8,836 nucleotides of DNA from JBGPIK01 sp041484845 (GTDB taxonomy: Bacteria; Desulfobacterota; Binatia; UBA9968). The stretch covers positions 1 through 8,836 of the forward strand of contig JBGPIK010000292.1 of assembly GCA_041484845.1 (NCBI GenBank). Reading direction: 5' to 3'. Made by a program: the position numbers and the translations under genes. The notes beneath the pieces were generated by a model. That model saw nothing but the letters and a program-made list of their open reading frames with translations, did no database searches and had not been told where the DNA came from. The first letter of the stretch is position 1. The number at the start of each line of letters is the position of its first letter. Below, piece after piece: positions 1 to 5,746 of the stretch.

Positions 1-30
1 CAAGTGCCATTTCAATCGCTTCGGGTTTGA

Positions 31-51
31 TTCCCCGCAGCTTGCTGCGTA
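31..51. repeat. Short palindromic repeat, copy 1 (CGCAGC-TT-GCTGCG)
   Basis: Positions 36-49 form a perfect six-base-pair inverted repeat, CGCAGC and GCTGCG around TT, preceded by CC. The same core recurs at 191-213, where the outer stem is extended by CCCC/GGGG. The two copies lie in the same orientation about 160 bp apart and bracket the nested inverted repeat at 79-156. It looks like one copy of a dispersed intergenic palindrome (REP-like); no other copy is visible in this window. Confidence 0.6.
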
Positions 52-78
52 ATGAGCTATTCCAGACCTCTAAGAGTC

Positions 79-156
79 CGTCATTCCCGAATGCTTCTAT
101 CGGGAATCCAGGCGAGACCGAACCTGGACCCCCGATTAAAACATTCGGGGGTGACG
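79..156. repeat. Nested inverted repeat: two 34-nt arms, each itself a hairpin
   Basis: Arm 1 (79-112) and arm 2 (123-156) are inverted copies of each other, 27 of 34 positions matching, separated by 10 nt. Each arm also folds alone: ATTCCCGA (83-90) pairs with TCGGGAAT (100-107), and ACCCCCGA (128-135) pairs with TCGGGGGT (145-152), both with nine-nt loops. Four of the seven differences between the arms are two compensating pairs inside the stems (TT/AA against CC/GG), so the local hairpin is kept while its sequence differs. This is the architecture of a paired REP/BIME-like element. There is no coding potential worth calling. Confidence 0.75.
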
Positions 157-190
157 CTGTTGGGATAAAATCTCACCACTTTGTTCTGAT

Positions 191-213
191 ACCCCGTCAG
201 CTTGCTGCGGGGT
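191..213. repeat. Short palindromic repeat, copy 2 (ACCCCG..CAGC-TT-GCTG..CGGGGT)
   Basis: This is a near-perfect palindrome of about 22 bp with one extra T on the left arm. ACCCCG at 191-196 pairs with CGGGGT at 208-213, and the inner CAGC and GCTG flank TT. It shares its core with the copy at 31-51. It ends about ten bases before the first recognisable codon of the truncated gene at 224-493, so it may mark the breakpoint that removed the 5' half of that gene. Confidence 0.65.
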
Positions 214-223
214 AGTTCATTTA

Positions 224-493
224 GATCTATCCGCCCTTCGCTCCGGCATGAATTTCACTCTAACTACAGAAGCCGGCGACGTAGATATTTTAGCGGAAAT
301 CACGGGGATGGGGACTTACGAGTAAATTGTGGCGCTCTCAGAAGATATCGAGATTTTTGAGGTCTCATGCAAGGTTCTCACCTTGGAAGGATTGATCAAA
401 GCGAAGCGAGCGGTGGGACGCGCTAAAGACTTGAAACTGCTTCCCAAATTGGAAGCGCTTTTGGAGATACGCAAAGCGGAGAAGAAGACTTGA
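224..493 (+). pseudogene. Truncated nucleotidyltransferase-like gene remnant, C-terminal part with internal stop
   Basis: The frame containing ATG 248 stays protein-like on both sides of a single in-frame TAA at 323-325 and ends at TGA 491-493. Before the stop it reads MNFTLTTEAGDVDILAEITG; after it come EDIEIFEVSCKVLTLEGLIK and then AKRAVGRAKDLKLLPKLEAL. The segments LTT-x-x-G-D-x-D-I-L, L-x-x-L-I-x-A-K-R-A-x-G-R-x-K-D and L-x-x-L-E-A-L-L-E resemble the C-terminal half of small nucleotidyltransferase-fold proteins (AbiEii/MNT-like, often toxin-antitoxin associated). Recognition is from memory of the motif pattern. The N-terminal catalytic half is absent: recognisable sequence begins near DLSALRSG (from 224), just after the repeat cluster. 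With no 5' half and a stop at codon 26 counted from the ATG, it is almost certainly non-functional. A sequencing error could explain the stop but not the missing 5' end. Confidence 0.6.
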
Positions 494-617
494 GTTTCAA
501 ACACGCGGCGTGTGACGGTTCGTGAGCAAATCTTGAAATTCTTAGGGATGCCGGCTTCTGGTGCGTAACGGGGGCAGGCAAACAAAAATACTGCGGCCCG
601 GCCACACGGAAGGGAAC

Positions 618-929
618 ATGCCAAAGCTATCGCTACTGCTATTCACGGCCCTGATCAACATCAGTATCATAGCGCTAGTGTGTGTGCCTGAAGTTCGTTT
701 AAAAAAAGTCCAAAAGATGGCCGCTACTCAAGTGGAACTTAAATCCACCTTTGTCCCCCTTTTTCAAAGGGGGATTCTTCTCCGTGGGATCCTAACCCCT
801 CCCTTCGATGGACTCAGGGCAGGCTTTGGAAAAGAGGGGAAGGGGAGATTTTCGGACGCCATGACGACGGATTTAGACAACGAACTTTGGTTCCAGGACG
901 CTAGTTTTGCGCTTCAGAACGATCCGTAA
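618..929 (+). CDS. Doubtful 103-residue ORF with a signal-peptide-like N-terminus
   Basis: ATG 618 follows GGAAGGG (608-614) at short spacing. The first 27 residues have a lysine and then a hydrophobic run (LSLLLFTALINISIIALVCV), which resembles a signal peptide or single membrane segment. From about residue 40 onward the translation simply reads through dispersed repeat DNA (FVPLFQRG, then FDGLRAGFGKEGKG), so the C-terminal two thirds is probably not evolved as protein. The most economical reading is a small exported-protein gene, or the 5' fragment of a binding-protein gene, whose remainder was replaced by repeats; it may equally be a chance ORF. Function is unknown. Confidence 0.2.
   Translation: MPKLSLLLFTALINISIIALVCVPEVRLKKVQKMAATQVELKSTFVPLFQRGILLRGILTPPFDGLRAGFGKEGKGRFSDAMTTDLDNELWFQDASFALQNDP
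741..860. repeat. Composite dispersed repeat: CCCCCTTT hairpin plus a CCCTTCGA..CTCAGGGCAGG motif
   Basis: CCCCCTTT (755-762) pairs perfectly with AAAGGGGG (766-773) around TTC. A second unit follows: a pyrimidine-rich CCCCTCCC run near 797, the motif CCCTTCGA..CTCAGGGCAGG (801-823), and a purine-rich counterpart (GAGGGGAAGGGG) near 835-846. The hairpin class recurs in degenerate form at 8303-8349. The CTCAGGrCAGG class recurs at 3601-3624 and 3712-3736. One repeat therefore appears nested between the arms of another. Confidence 0.55.
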
Positions 930-975
930 GGGCGAAGGTTGAGCCTCACGAGACGAGGAACATACACGTTTTTTA

Positions 976-1959
976 TCACCCACCGAGTTCCTTCAATGCA
1001 TCTTTCAGATAACTCTGATCCAGGTATTTTGAATAGCTGGGTAACGGGCCCTTCATTTGCGCTTGCTCAGCATAAACTTGTAAGGCTGTCTTGACGCCCT
1101 CGATATTCACATCTGCGTTTGGATCCCATATACGGTGCTCGACATAATATTCCCAACCCCGGCGCGCATGTTCCGGCTTAAGTTCCATCTCTTTGACAAG
1201 AAAGTCGATCGCCGATTGTTTGTTTTCGATCAGCCAACGAGCGCCGAGAACAACTCCTTTCAGGAAGCGGATAAAGAGCGGACGATTTTTCTCCGCCCAG
1301 GAACGATGAACAGCCAAGGCGGCTAGCTGATAATTGGGGATGACGTCTACGACTCGTCCGATGATGTTATAGCCCATATCCGCGGCGGCAAAGCTGAGCG
1401 GAATAGCGACAAAAGCCGCAGCGATCTGCCCGGAGGTCAGAGCGGTGAAAGCCGGGCCTGAGCCTCCCGCCCCCATGATCTGGTAATCCCGCGGAAACTC
1501 AAGCCCCTTGGCTTTAAGCATCCGCCTCATGACGAGGGCGGTTCCTGAGGTCACGCTGGCGGAAGGAGCCGCAATGGCTGCGCCGCGGAGATCGTCGTAG
1601 CTGCGAACATTCTTCGCGCCCATGATCATGTGCGTGAGGCCGTTGATCGCGCCCCCGACGATGACTAGATCCAGGCCGTGCTCCACGGCCGCTATCGAAG
1701 CATCGGCGCCCGACGCCGCAACGTAAACCGATCCGCCAACGAGCGCCTGGACCGCTTTGTCTGCGCCGCGCATCACGACCAACTGGACTTCCAATCCTTG
1801 GCGGTCGAAGAAGCCCTGTTTTTGAGCCGCCCAGAGAATACCGTAACCGAGCGTCTTGCTGGATACAGCCAGAGGAAACTTTGTTTTCTCCTGGGCGTAG
1901 AGCGCGACACAAGAACAAACGAGTATAACGACAACGGTGATTGCCTTAAGAAGTTTCAT
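976..1959 (-). CDS. ABC-type substrate-binding protein, NMT1/THI5-like (SsuA/TauA-type)
   Basis: A periplasmic solute-binding protein of 327 residues, normal length for the family. I chose the ATG at 1959 because GAAAGG (1967-1972) lies about seven bases upstream; an upstream ATG at 1986 would give 336 residues. MKLLKAITVVVILVCSCVAL-YAQ is a signal peptide with a likely cleavage near LYA-QE (residue 22). Family hallmarks are the early G-x-x-x-A-A-Q-K-x-G-F-F-D-x-x-G-L-x-V segment (residues 38-58), the S-Y-D-D-L-R-G-A-x-I-A loop with the following S-x-x-S-G-T (120-140), and L-T-S-G-Q-I-A-A-A-F-V-A-I-P (174-187). No permease or ATPase gene is adjacent, so it is an orphan. It lies downstream of two exporter genes but has its own TTGACA promoter. 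The ligand is not deducible: NMT1-like proteins bind aromatic, sulfonated, pyrimidine or nitrile compounds. Confidence 0.88.
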   Translation of the reverse strand: MKLLKAITVVVILVCSCVALYAQEKTKFPLAVSSKTLGYGILWAAQKQGFFDRQGLEVQLVVMRGADKAVQALVGGSVYVAASGADASIAAVEHGLDLVIVGGAINGLTHMIMGAKNVRSYDDLRGAAIAAPSASVTSGTALVMRRMLKAKGLEFPRDYQIMGAGGSGPAFTALTSGQIAAAFVAIPLSFAAADMGYNIIGRVVDVIPNYQLAALAVHRSWAEKNRPLFIRFLKGVVLGARWLIENKQSAIDFLVKEMELKPEHARRGWEYYVEHRIWDPNADVNIEGVKTALQVYAEQAQMKGPLPSYSKYLDQSYLKDALKELGG

Positions 1960-2058
1960 CATGGCACCTTTCGCGGCAACGGTCATGGCCCCGGATCATA
2001 GCGAAAGAAAAATATAGATAGAAACTGCCCTCGACGAGTGAGCCGCTATTGAGCCTAG

Positions 2059-2088
2059 AGTATCCGACAAAAAGAGCGGCTATGTCAA
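2059..2088 (-). promoter_or_regulatory. Sigma-70-like promoter for the substrate-binding protein
   Basis: On the minus strand a consensus TTGACA (2083-2088) is followed after 18 nt by GATACT (2059-2064, four of six matches to TATAAT). Transcription would start near 2052, giving a leader of about 93 nt before the ATG at 1959. The promoter lies in the 203-bp gap between the exporter's stop codon and the binding-protein start, so this gene can be expressed independently. Confidence 0.55.
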
Positions 2089-2162
2089 ATCAGAATGCGC
2101 GAAGAAATATTTCGGACAGAATGCGGGAGCCGATGGAGCCCTTTTTCTTTTGCGAGCTCGCG

Positions 2163-3461
2163 CTACGTTGACGTTTGCTCCTGCTTGGCAAGCTTTTCCT
2201 CCGCCCCGGCGTCGTTTATTTCATCCCAGCGGTAGCGGGCGATTTGGGGCACGCGCCACACCGTGGCCAATGTGACCAACGATACCAATAGGCCGCCGAA
2301 GATAGTCGCTTCGCGCGCGCCGATCAAAGGAACGACCAGCCCCGTTTCGGTTTGCCCGAGCGGATGGAGACCGCGATTACTCAGTTGAAACACGCCCATC
2401 ACCCGGCCGCGAAAGTTTTCCGGAGTGAGCAGCTGCAAAATGGTGCCGCGCGCTGCACCCCAAATCGTATCGGTAGCGCCGACGAGGACAAGGAGCAACA
2501 GCGCCATGAGGAACGACGGCGAGAAGCCGAACAGGGCGAAGCCCAGGCCGTAGAGAACCGCCGAGACAAAGAGAATTTTCCCCTGAGCCGGGCGTTGCCC
2601 CATGCCGATGAACAGGGTCGAGCCGATCACCGCGCCCAGACCGCGCGCCGATTGCAGGAAGCCGAAGCCCTGTGCGCCGGCACGAAAAATGTCGCTGGCG
2701 AAAATGGTCAGCATAGCGTTATCCAAGCCGAATACCGAAGAAACGCCCTCCATGATCATGACGCCGAGAATGATCGGCTGCGAGACGATATAGGAAAAAC
2801 CCTCTTGCGTCTCTTTGAAGAACGCGCGGCGTTTTTCTCCCGCCGCTGACGATGAGGTGCGCATCATCAGCAGCGCAATCACGACGACGAGAAAACTCGC
2901 GGCGTTGGCGTAAAACGCTCCGCTGATCCCCATCAGGCTAATCGCGATGCCGCCTAGGGACGGGCCCAAGAGCGCCGCGCCTTTCCAGAGCAGCGAGTTG
3001 AGCGCAACGGCGCTCGGCAAAGCGGAACGGGGCACAAGCGAAGGAAAGAGCGCTTGGCGGGCGGGAGCATCGAGGGAACCGACGCCCGCGCTTACGAAAG
3101 TCAAGGCAAAGATTTGCCAGGGCTGAATGTTGCCGGATTGATCCAACAGGCCGAGAGCGAGAGCCAGCAGCCCCAAGGTCACTTGCGTCCAGAGGAGCAG
3201 CCGCTTGCGGTCGTAACGATCGACGAACGTTCCGCTAAATAGACCGAGACCGATGGCGGGACGCGCGCGGAAGATGCCGTTGAGGCCGAGCTGCACCGCC
3301 GATCCGGTCAATTGATACAAAAGCCAGTTAACGGCGGTCATCTGCATCCACGTGCCGATGTTGGAGATAAACAGGCTGATCCAATAGAGCCTGAAGTCGC
3401 GGTAGCGAAACGCCGCGAGTTGGCCGGAGCGGTCAGTGGCGGTCTCGATTGACTCACTCAT
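2163..3461 (-). CDS. MFS transporter, MFS_3/EntS-like family (paralogue A)
   Basis: An integral inner-membrane major facilitator of 432 residues, probably a proton-driven exporter. The ATG at 3461 is preferred over an in-frame TTG at 3464; a purine-rich AGAAGAG lies about eight bases upstream. After a short cytoplasmic N-terminus comes FRYRDFRLYWISLFISNIG (from residue 18), typical of the MFS_3 (PF05977) exporters related to enterobactin exporter EntS. The loop 2-3 motif A, G-x-x-x-D-R-Y-D-R-K-R, is intact at residues 77-87. Multiple hydrophobic segments continue to about residue 410, consistent with 11-12 membrane helices, and the tail is charged. It lies downstream of a close paralogue (3815-5155), separated by about 350 bp that contain a repeat-bounded segment. 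The substrate is unknown; siderophores, drugs or an acidic metabolite are all possible for the family. Confidence 0.88.
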   Translation of the reverse strand: MSESIETATDRSGQLAAFRYRDFRLYWISLFISNIGTWMQMTAVNWLLYQLTGSAVQLGLNGIFRARPAIGLGLFSGTFVDRYDRKRLLLWTQVTLGLLALALGLLDQSGNIQPWQIFALTFVSAGVGSLDAPARQALFPSLVPRSALPSAVALNSLLWKGAALLGPSLGGIAISLMGISGAFYANAASFLVVVIALLMMRTSSSAAGEKRRAFFKETQEGFSYIVSQPIILGVMIMEGVSSVFGLDNAMLTIFASDIFRAGAQGFGFLQSARGLGAVIGSTLFIGMGQRPAQGKILFVSAVLYGLGFALFGFSPSFLMALLLLVLVGATDTIWGAARGTILQLLTPENFRGRVMGVFQLSNRGLHPLGQTETGLVVPLIGAREATIFGGLLVSLVTLATVWRVPQIARYRWDEINDAGAEEKLAKQEQTST

Positions 3462-3600
3462 CAAACGACTCTTCTATATTAACGAAGCGGCCGATGAAAG
3501 GGACGATCAAATTAGAGTGCTCACCCGTATCAATCACGCATTGGAGCGATCAAGGGGCGAGCCCTCCGGAGCAAGCCAATGAGCCTTTGCCTTGGAGTGG

Positions 3601-3624
3601 CCCTTCGACTGCTCTCAGGACAGG
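3601..3624 (+). repeat. Dispersed motif CCCTTCGAC..CTCAGGACAGG, copy
   Basis: Reads CCCTTCGACTG then CTCTCAGGACAGG. It shares its two conserved blocks with 801-823 and 3712-3736, all in the same orientation. It lies inside the repeat-bounded segment at 3547-3772. Confidence 0.55.
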
Positions 3625-3711
3625 CCTGCAAACTGAGTTTTTCGAGCCAACGCCTGTAGAAAAACGCGAGCGCCGAGCCAAGTACCAGAGACGGCATTGC
3701 AGCTGTTCGTC

Positions 3712-3736
3712 CCCTTCGACTTCCGCTCAGGGCAGG
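3712..3736 (+). repeat. Dispersed motif CCCTTCGAC..CTCAGGGCAGG, copy
   Basis: Reads CCCTTCGACTT then CCGCTCAGGGCAGG. It is a direct repeat of 3601-3624, 111 bp away, and of the copy at 801-823. Spacer length between the two conserved blocks differs by one or two bases among the copies. Confidence 0.55.
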
Positions 3737-3814
3737 TCGGTGCCTCACTCCTCTAGGCTCGCCCTTTGATCGACACGGTGTCATTGTTTTTCCTCTGACC
3801 GTGAATAATGCGGG

Positions 3815-5155
3815 CTAACTTGATGGTTCTTTCTTCAGCTCTTTGCCGGGCGGGGTGGCGCGCGAGAATGGAGCGGCGAGGCCTTCCCCGGCGGCGATGC
3901 CAGTGTGGTCTTGGAGCGGCTTCGGCGCATCCAAGCGAAACTTTGGGATGTCGGAAACGCGCCAGGCCGTCAGCAGCGTCATTGTGGAAACGATCAGCCC
4001 ACCTAAAACAGTTGTCGCTCGCGCGCCGATAAAAGGGACCACGAGTCCCGTTTCGACCTGGCCGAGTGGATTGAGTCCCTGATTGCTTAATTGGAAGATG
4101 CCCATAACTCTTCCGCGCAGCCTGTCCGGCGCCATCCATTGAAGTATCGTGCTTCGGGCGGCTGCCCAGATGGTATCGACGGCGCCGACGAAGGTCAGCA
4201 GTGAAAGGCACAACGTGAACGACGGAGATAGACCGAAAAGAGCGAAGGCCACCCCGTAAAGAATCGCGGAAACCAAGAGGATCTTACCTTGATAAGGACG
4301 TTGCCCCATGGCGATATAAAAGCTCGAGCCGATCACGGCGCCCAATCCACGGGCCGACTGGAGCAGGCCGAAGCCGTGCGCGCCGACGCGGAGAATGTCG
4401 CTCGCAAAAATGGTCAGCATAGCGTTATCCAATCCGAAGATGGAGGTCGTCGCCTCCATGATGATCACGCCGAAAATAGTTTTCTGCGAATAGACGTAGG
4501 ATAACCCCGTTTTCATGTCGCTCAAAAAACGCCGGCTTCGCTCCGGCGACGGCGATGAGGTGTGCATCAAAAGCAGCGCGATCACAACGACCAGGAAACT
4601 TGCGGCATTGGCATAGAAGGCGCCGCTGGTGCCGGCGACGCTGATCGCAATGCCACCCAGGGTCGGCCCGAGCAAGGCCGCTCCTTTCCACAGAATCGAA
4701 TTTAACGCGACGGCATTGGGAAGCGCTGTTTTCGGGATCAACGACGGAAACAGAGATTGGCGCGCTGGGCCGTCGCATGAACCGACCGCCGCGCTAAGAA
4801 AGGTTATGGCATAGATATGCCATGGGCGAATGTTGTCGGAGTGATCGAGCACACCGAGCAACAGGGCAAGCAAGCCCAATAGAGACTGTGTGGTGAGAAG
4901 TAATTTTTTCCGATCATAGCGATCCGCTAGGGTCCCGCTAAATACGCCGAGGGCGATCGCGGGAACGGATCGAAAGAGGCCGTTCATGCCTAACTGGATC
5001 GGCGATCGGGTGAGCTTGTAGAGGAGCCAGTTAACGGCGGTCATCTGCATCCACGTGCCGATGTTTGAGATAAAAATGCTCGTCCAAAAGAGTCTAAAGT
5101 CGCGGTAGCGAAACGCCGCGAGCGCGCTCCCGGATTGCGGATTTGGGTCGCTCAT
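3815..5155 (-). CDS. MFS transporter, MFS_3/EntS-like family (paralogue B)
   Basis: A 446-residue inner-membrane major facilitator, clearly paralogous to the protein at 2163-3461; by eye roughly two thirds of aligned residues are identical. Shared blocks include FRYRDFRL, ISNIGTWMQMTAVNWLLY, LWKGAALLGP, GAFYANAASFLVVVIALL and FGLDNAMLTIFASDI. Motif A (G-T-L-A-D-R-Y-D-R-K-K) is at residues 74-84. It differs mainly at the C-terminus, which carries an extra charged, proline-rich tail ending KKEPSS, and in the central loop (SPSPERSRRFLSD). The ATG at 5155 has no clear Shine-Dalgarno sequence, which is unusual, but the reading frame begins like that of its paralogue. Transcription order is B then A. 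Exporter activity is inferred from the family; the substrate is unknown. Confidence 0.88.
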   Translation of the reverse strand: MSDPNPQSGSALAAFRYRDFRLFWTSIFISNIGTWMQMTAVNWLLYKLTRSPIQLGMNGLFRSVPAIALGVFSGTLADRYDRKKLLLTTQSLLGLLALLLGVLDHSDNIRPWHIYAITFLSAAVGSCDGPARQSLFPSLIPKTALPNAVALNSILWKGAALLGPTLGGIAISVAGTSGAFYANAASFLVVVIALLLMHTSSPSPERSRRFLSDMKTGLSYVYSQKTIFGVIIMEATTSIFGLDNAMLTIFASDILRVGAHGFGLLQSARGLGAVIGSSFYIAMGQRPYQGKILLVSAILYGVAFALFGLSPSFTLCLSLLTFVGAVDTIWAAARSTILQWMAPDRLRGRVMGIFQLSNQGLNPLGQVETGLVVPFIGARATTVLGGLIVSTMTLLTAWRVSDIPKFRLDAPKPLQDHTGIAAGEGLAAPFSRATPPGKELKKEPSS

Positions 5156-5299
5156 ACGCGGTCGGTGTTGGGCGTTCGAAAGAGTCTAATGACGGCAACT
5201 CGGTTGATTAGCAGAGTTTCCAATGCGCGGTTCCATCCCAACCGGGCCGGTTTGGCGTGATCGAGAGTCTGATGATCTTGTGACGACGGTCGCGATAAG

Positions 5300-5328
5300 A
5301 ATTTACAATAAATATTTAGGCTGAACAA
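5300..5328 (-). promoter_or_regulatory. Possible promoter for MFS paralogue B
   Basis: On the minus strand TTGTTC (5323-5328) and TAAATT (5300-5305, four of six matches to TATAAT) are 17 nt apart. The predicted leader is about 140 nt. An AT-rich spacer helps, but the -35 match is weak. A 7-bp inverted repeat, CGGGAAA (5332-5338) and TTTCCCG (5345-5351), lies just upstream of the -35 and could be an operator. Confidence 0.3.
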
Positions 5329-5331
5329 TGA

Positions 5332-5351
5332 CGGGAAAAATCCGTTTCCCG
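5332..5351. promoter_or_regulatory. Inverted repeat upstream of MFS paralogue B, candidate operator
   Basis: CGGGAAA and TTTCCCG form a perfect 7-bp dyad around six bases, four bases upstream of the possible -35 box at 5323-5328. No regulator gene is nearby. It could also be a chance hairpin. Confidence 0.25.
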
Positions 5352-5427
5352 AGGGGCTCTGATCTTGGCGCAAAGTGGAAAGGGTGAATGAGTATCCGAT
5401 CGACTTGAAGGCAGTGTTCTGTTTGCC

Positions 5428-5469
5428 AAAAAATGAAAGGGCATCTTTTCCGGAAAAAATGCCCTTTCA
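5428..5469 (-). terminator. Strong Rho-independent terminator (minus strand)
   Basis: Positions 5434-5451 and 5452-5469 form an 18-bp inverted repeat with a single mismatch. The outer part is TGAAAGGGCAT/ATGCCCTTTCA and the inner part TTTTCC/GGAAAA. Read on the minus strand, the stem is followed directly by six T (5428-5433). The plus strand has no T tract after the hairpin, so the terminator acts on leftward transcription. It would end the small transcript starting near 5830 and any read-through from the cupin operon, and so insulate the MFS genes downstream. Confidence 0.8.
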
Positions 5470-5644
5470 CGCGCTTTCGCGCTTACCGACGTATGTTACT
5501 TGTTTGGAGAACACCGCATCCCAACGGTATTCGACCTCGCTCTAGGGGCTAATCCTCGCATAACCTTGGAGTGCCGCAACTCTTATGACCTTCCTTAATT
5601 TCTCGCTCTCGCGAGTATTTGCCTTCAGGCAATTTAGTTGAGGT

Positions 5645-5746
5645 CTAGCTACAACCGCTCCGTTCAATGAGATTAGCTTTAATTCCAGAGAAGAGATCGC
5701 CCGCTGAGAGCGGGTCTTGATTGTCAGGCGGAGCACTGCTTTCCAT
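5645..5746 (-). CDS. Possible 33-residue small ORF with strong ribosome binding site
   Basis: ATG at 5746 follows AGGAGG (5755-5760, minus strand) at an ideal eight-base spacing, the best Shine-Dalgarno sequence in the window. The peptide reads MESSAPPDNQDPLSAGDLFS, then GIKANLIERSGCS, then TAG. It is acidic at the N-terminus, with no signal peptide or membrane segment, and one cysteine near the end. I recognise no family and see no maturation enzyme nearby, so a RiPP precursor is not supported. An overlapping frame from GTG 5736 gives a basic 64-residue protein (to 5542), but the ribosome binding site is too far from it. It lies inside the candidate structured transcript at 5428-5830. Function unknown. 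Confidence 0.35.
   Translation of the reverse strand: MESSAPPDNQDPLSAGDLFSGIKANLIERSGCS

Larger units (their letters stand above)
494..970. other. Largely non-coding stretch between the pseudogene and the binding-protein gene
   Basis: No recognised gene lies here. The left part (494-617) shows nothing identifiable. The middle carries a doubtful ORF (618-929) with a hydrophobic N-terminus. Positions 741-860 are a composite of two dispersed repeats. The right part (861-970) has no clear feature, and no convincing Rho-independent terminator is visible just after the minus-strand stop codon at 976. Confidence 0.5.
3547..3772. repeat. 226-bp segment bounded by 25-bp imperfect terminal inverted repeats
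   Basis: The left end (3547-3571) begins CGATCAAGGGGCGAGCC; the right end (3748-3772), read on the opposite strand, begins CGATCAAAGGGCGAGCC. The 25-bp arms match at 20 positions. Inside are two same-orientation copies of a CCCTTCGACT..CTCAGGrCAGG motif (3601-3624 and 3712-3736). No transposase or credible ORF is present and no flanking target duplication is obvious. The structure fits a non-autonomous MITE-like element or a rearranged intergenic palindrome. It sits exactly between the two duplicated MFS genes. Confidence 0.6.

Noticed and set aside
27..215. 62-codon plus-strand ORF at the window start
   Set aside because: It translates palindromic repeat DNA (27-215) and has no ribosome binding site or protein-like features.
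2352..2849. 165-codon ORF antisense to MFS paralogue A
   Set aside because: It is low-complexity, highly charged sequence typical of the reverse strand of a hydrophobic membrane-protein gene.
3449..3784. Two ORFs over the repeat-bounded segment between the MFS genes
   Set aside because: Both are readings of the inverted-repeat segment and its flanks; no transposase motif or other recognisable domain.
3753..4211. 152-codon minus-strand ORF overlapping the 3' end of MFS paralogue B
   Set aside because: It is an out-of-frame shadow of the conserved exporter gene, arginine-rich with no family resemblance.
5152..5373. 73-codon minus-strand ORF overlapping the start of MFS paralogue B by four bases
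   Set aside because: The overlap looks like translational coupling, but the sequence is not protein-like, no ribosome binding site is seen, and the candidate promoter lies inside it.
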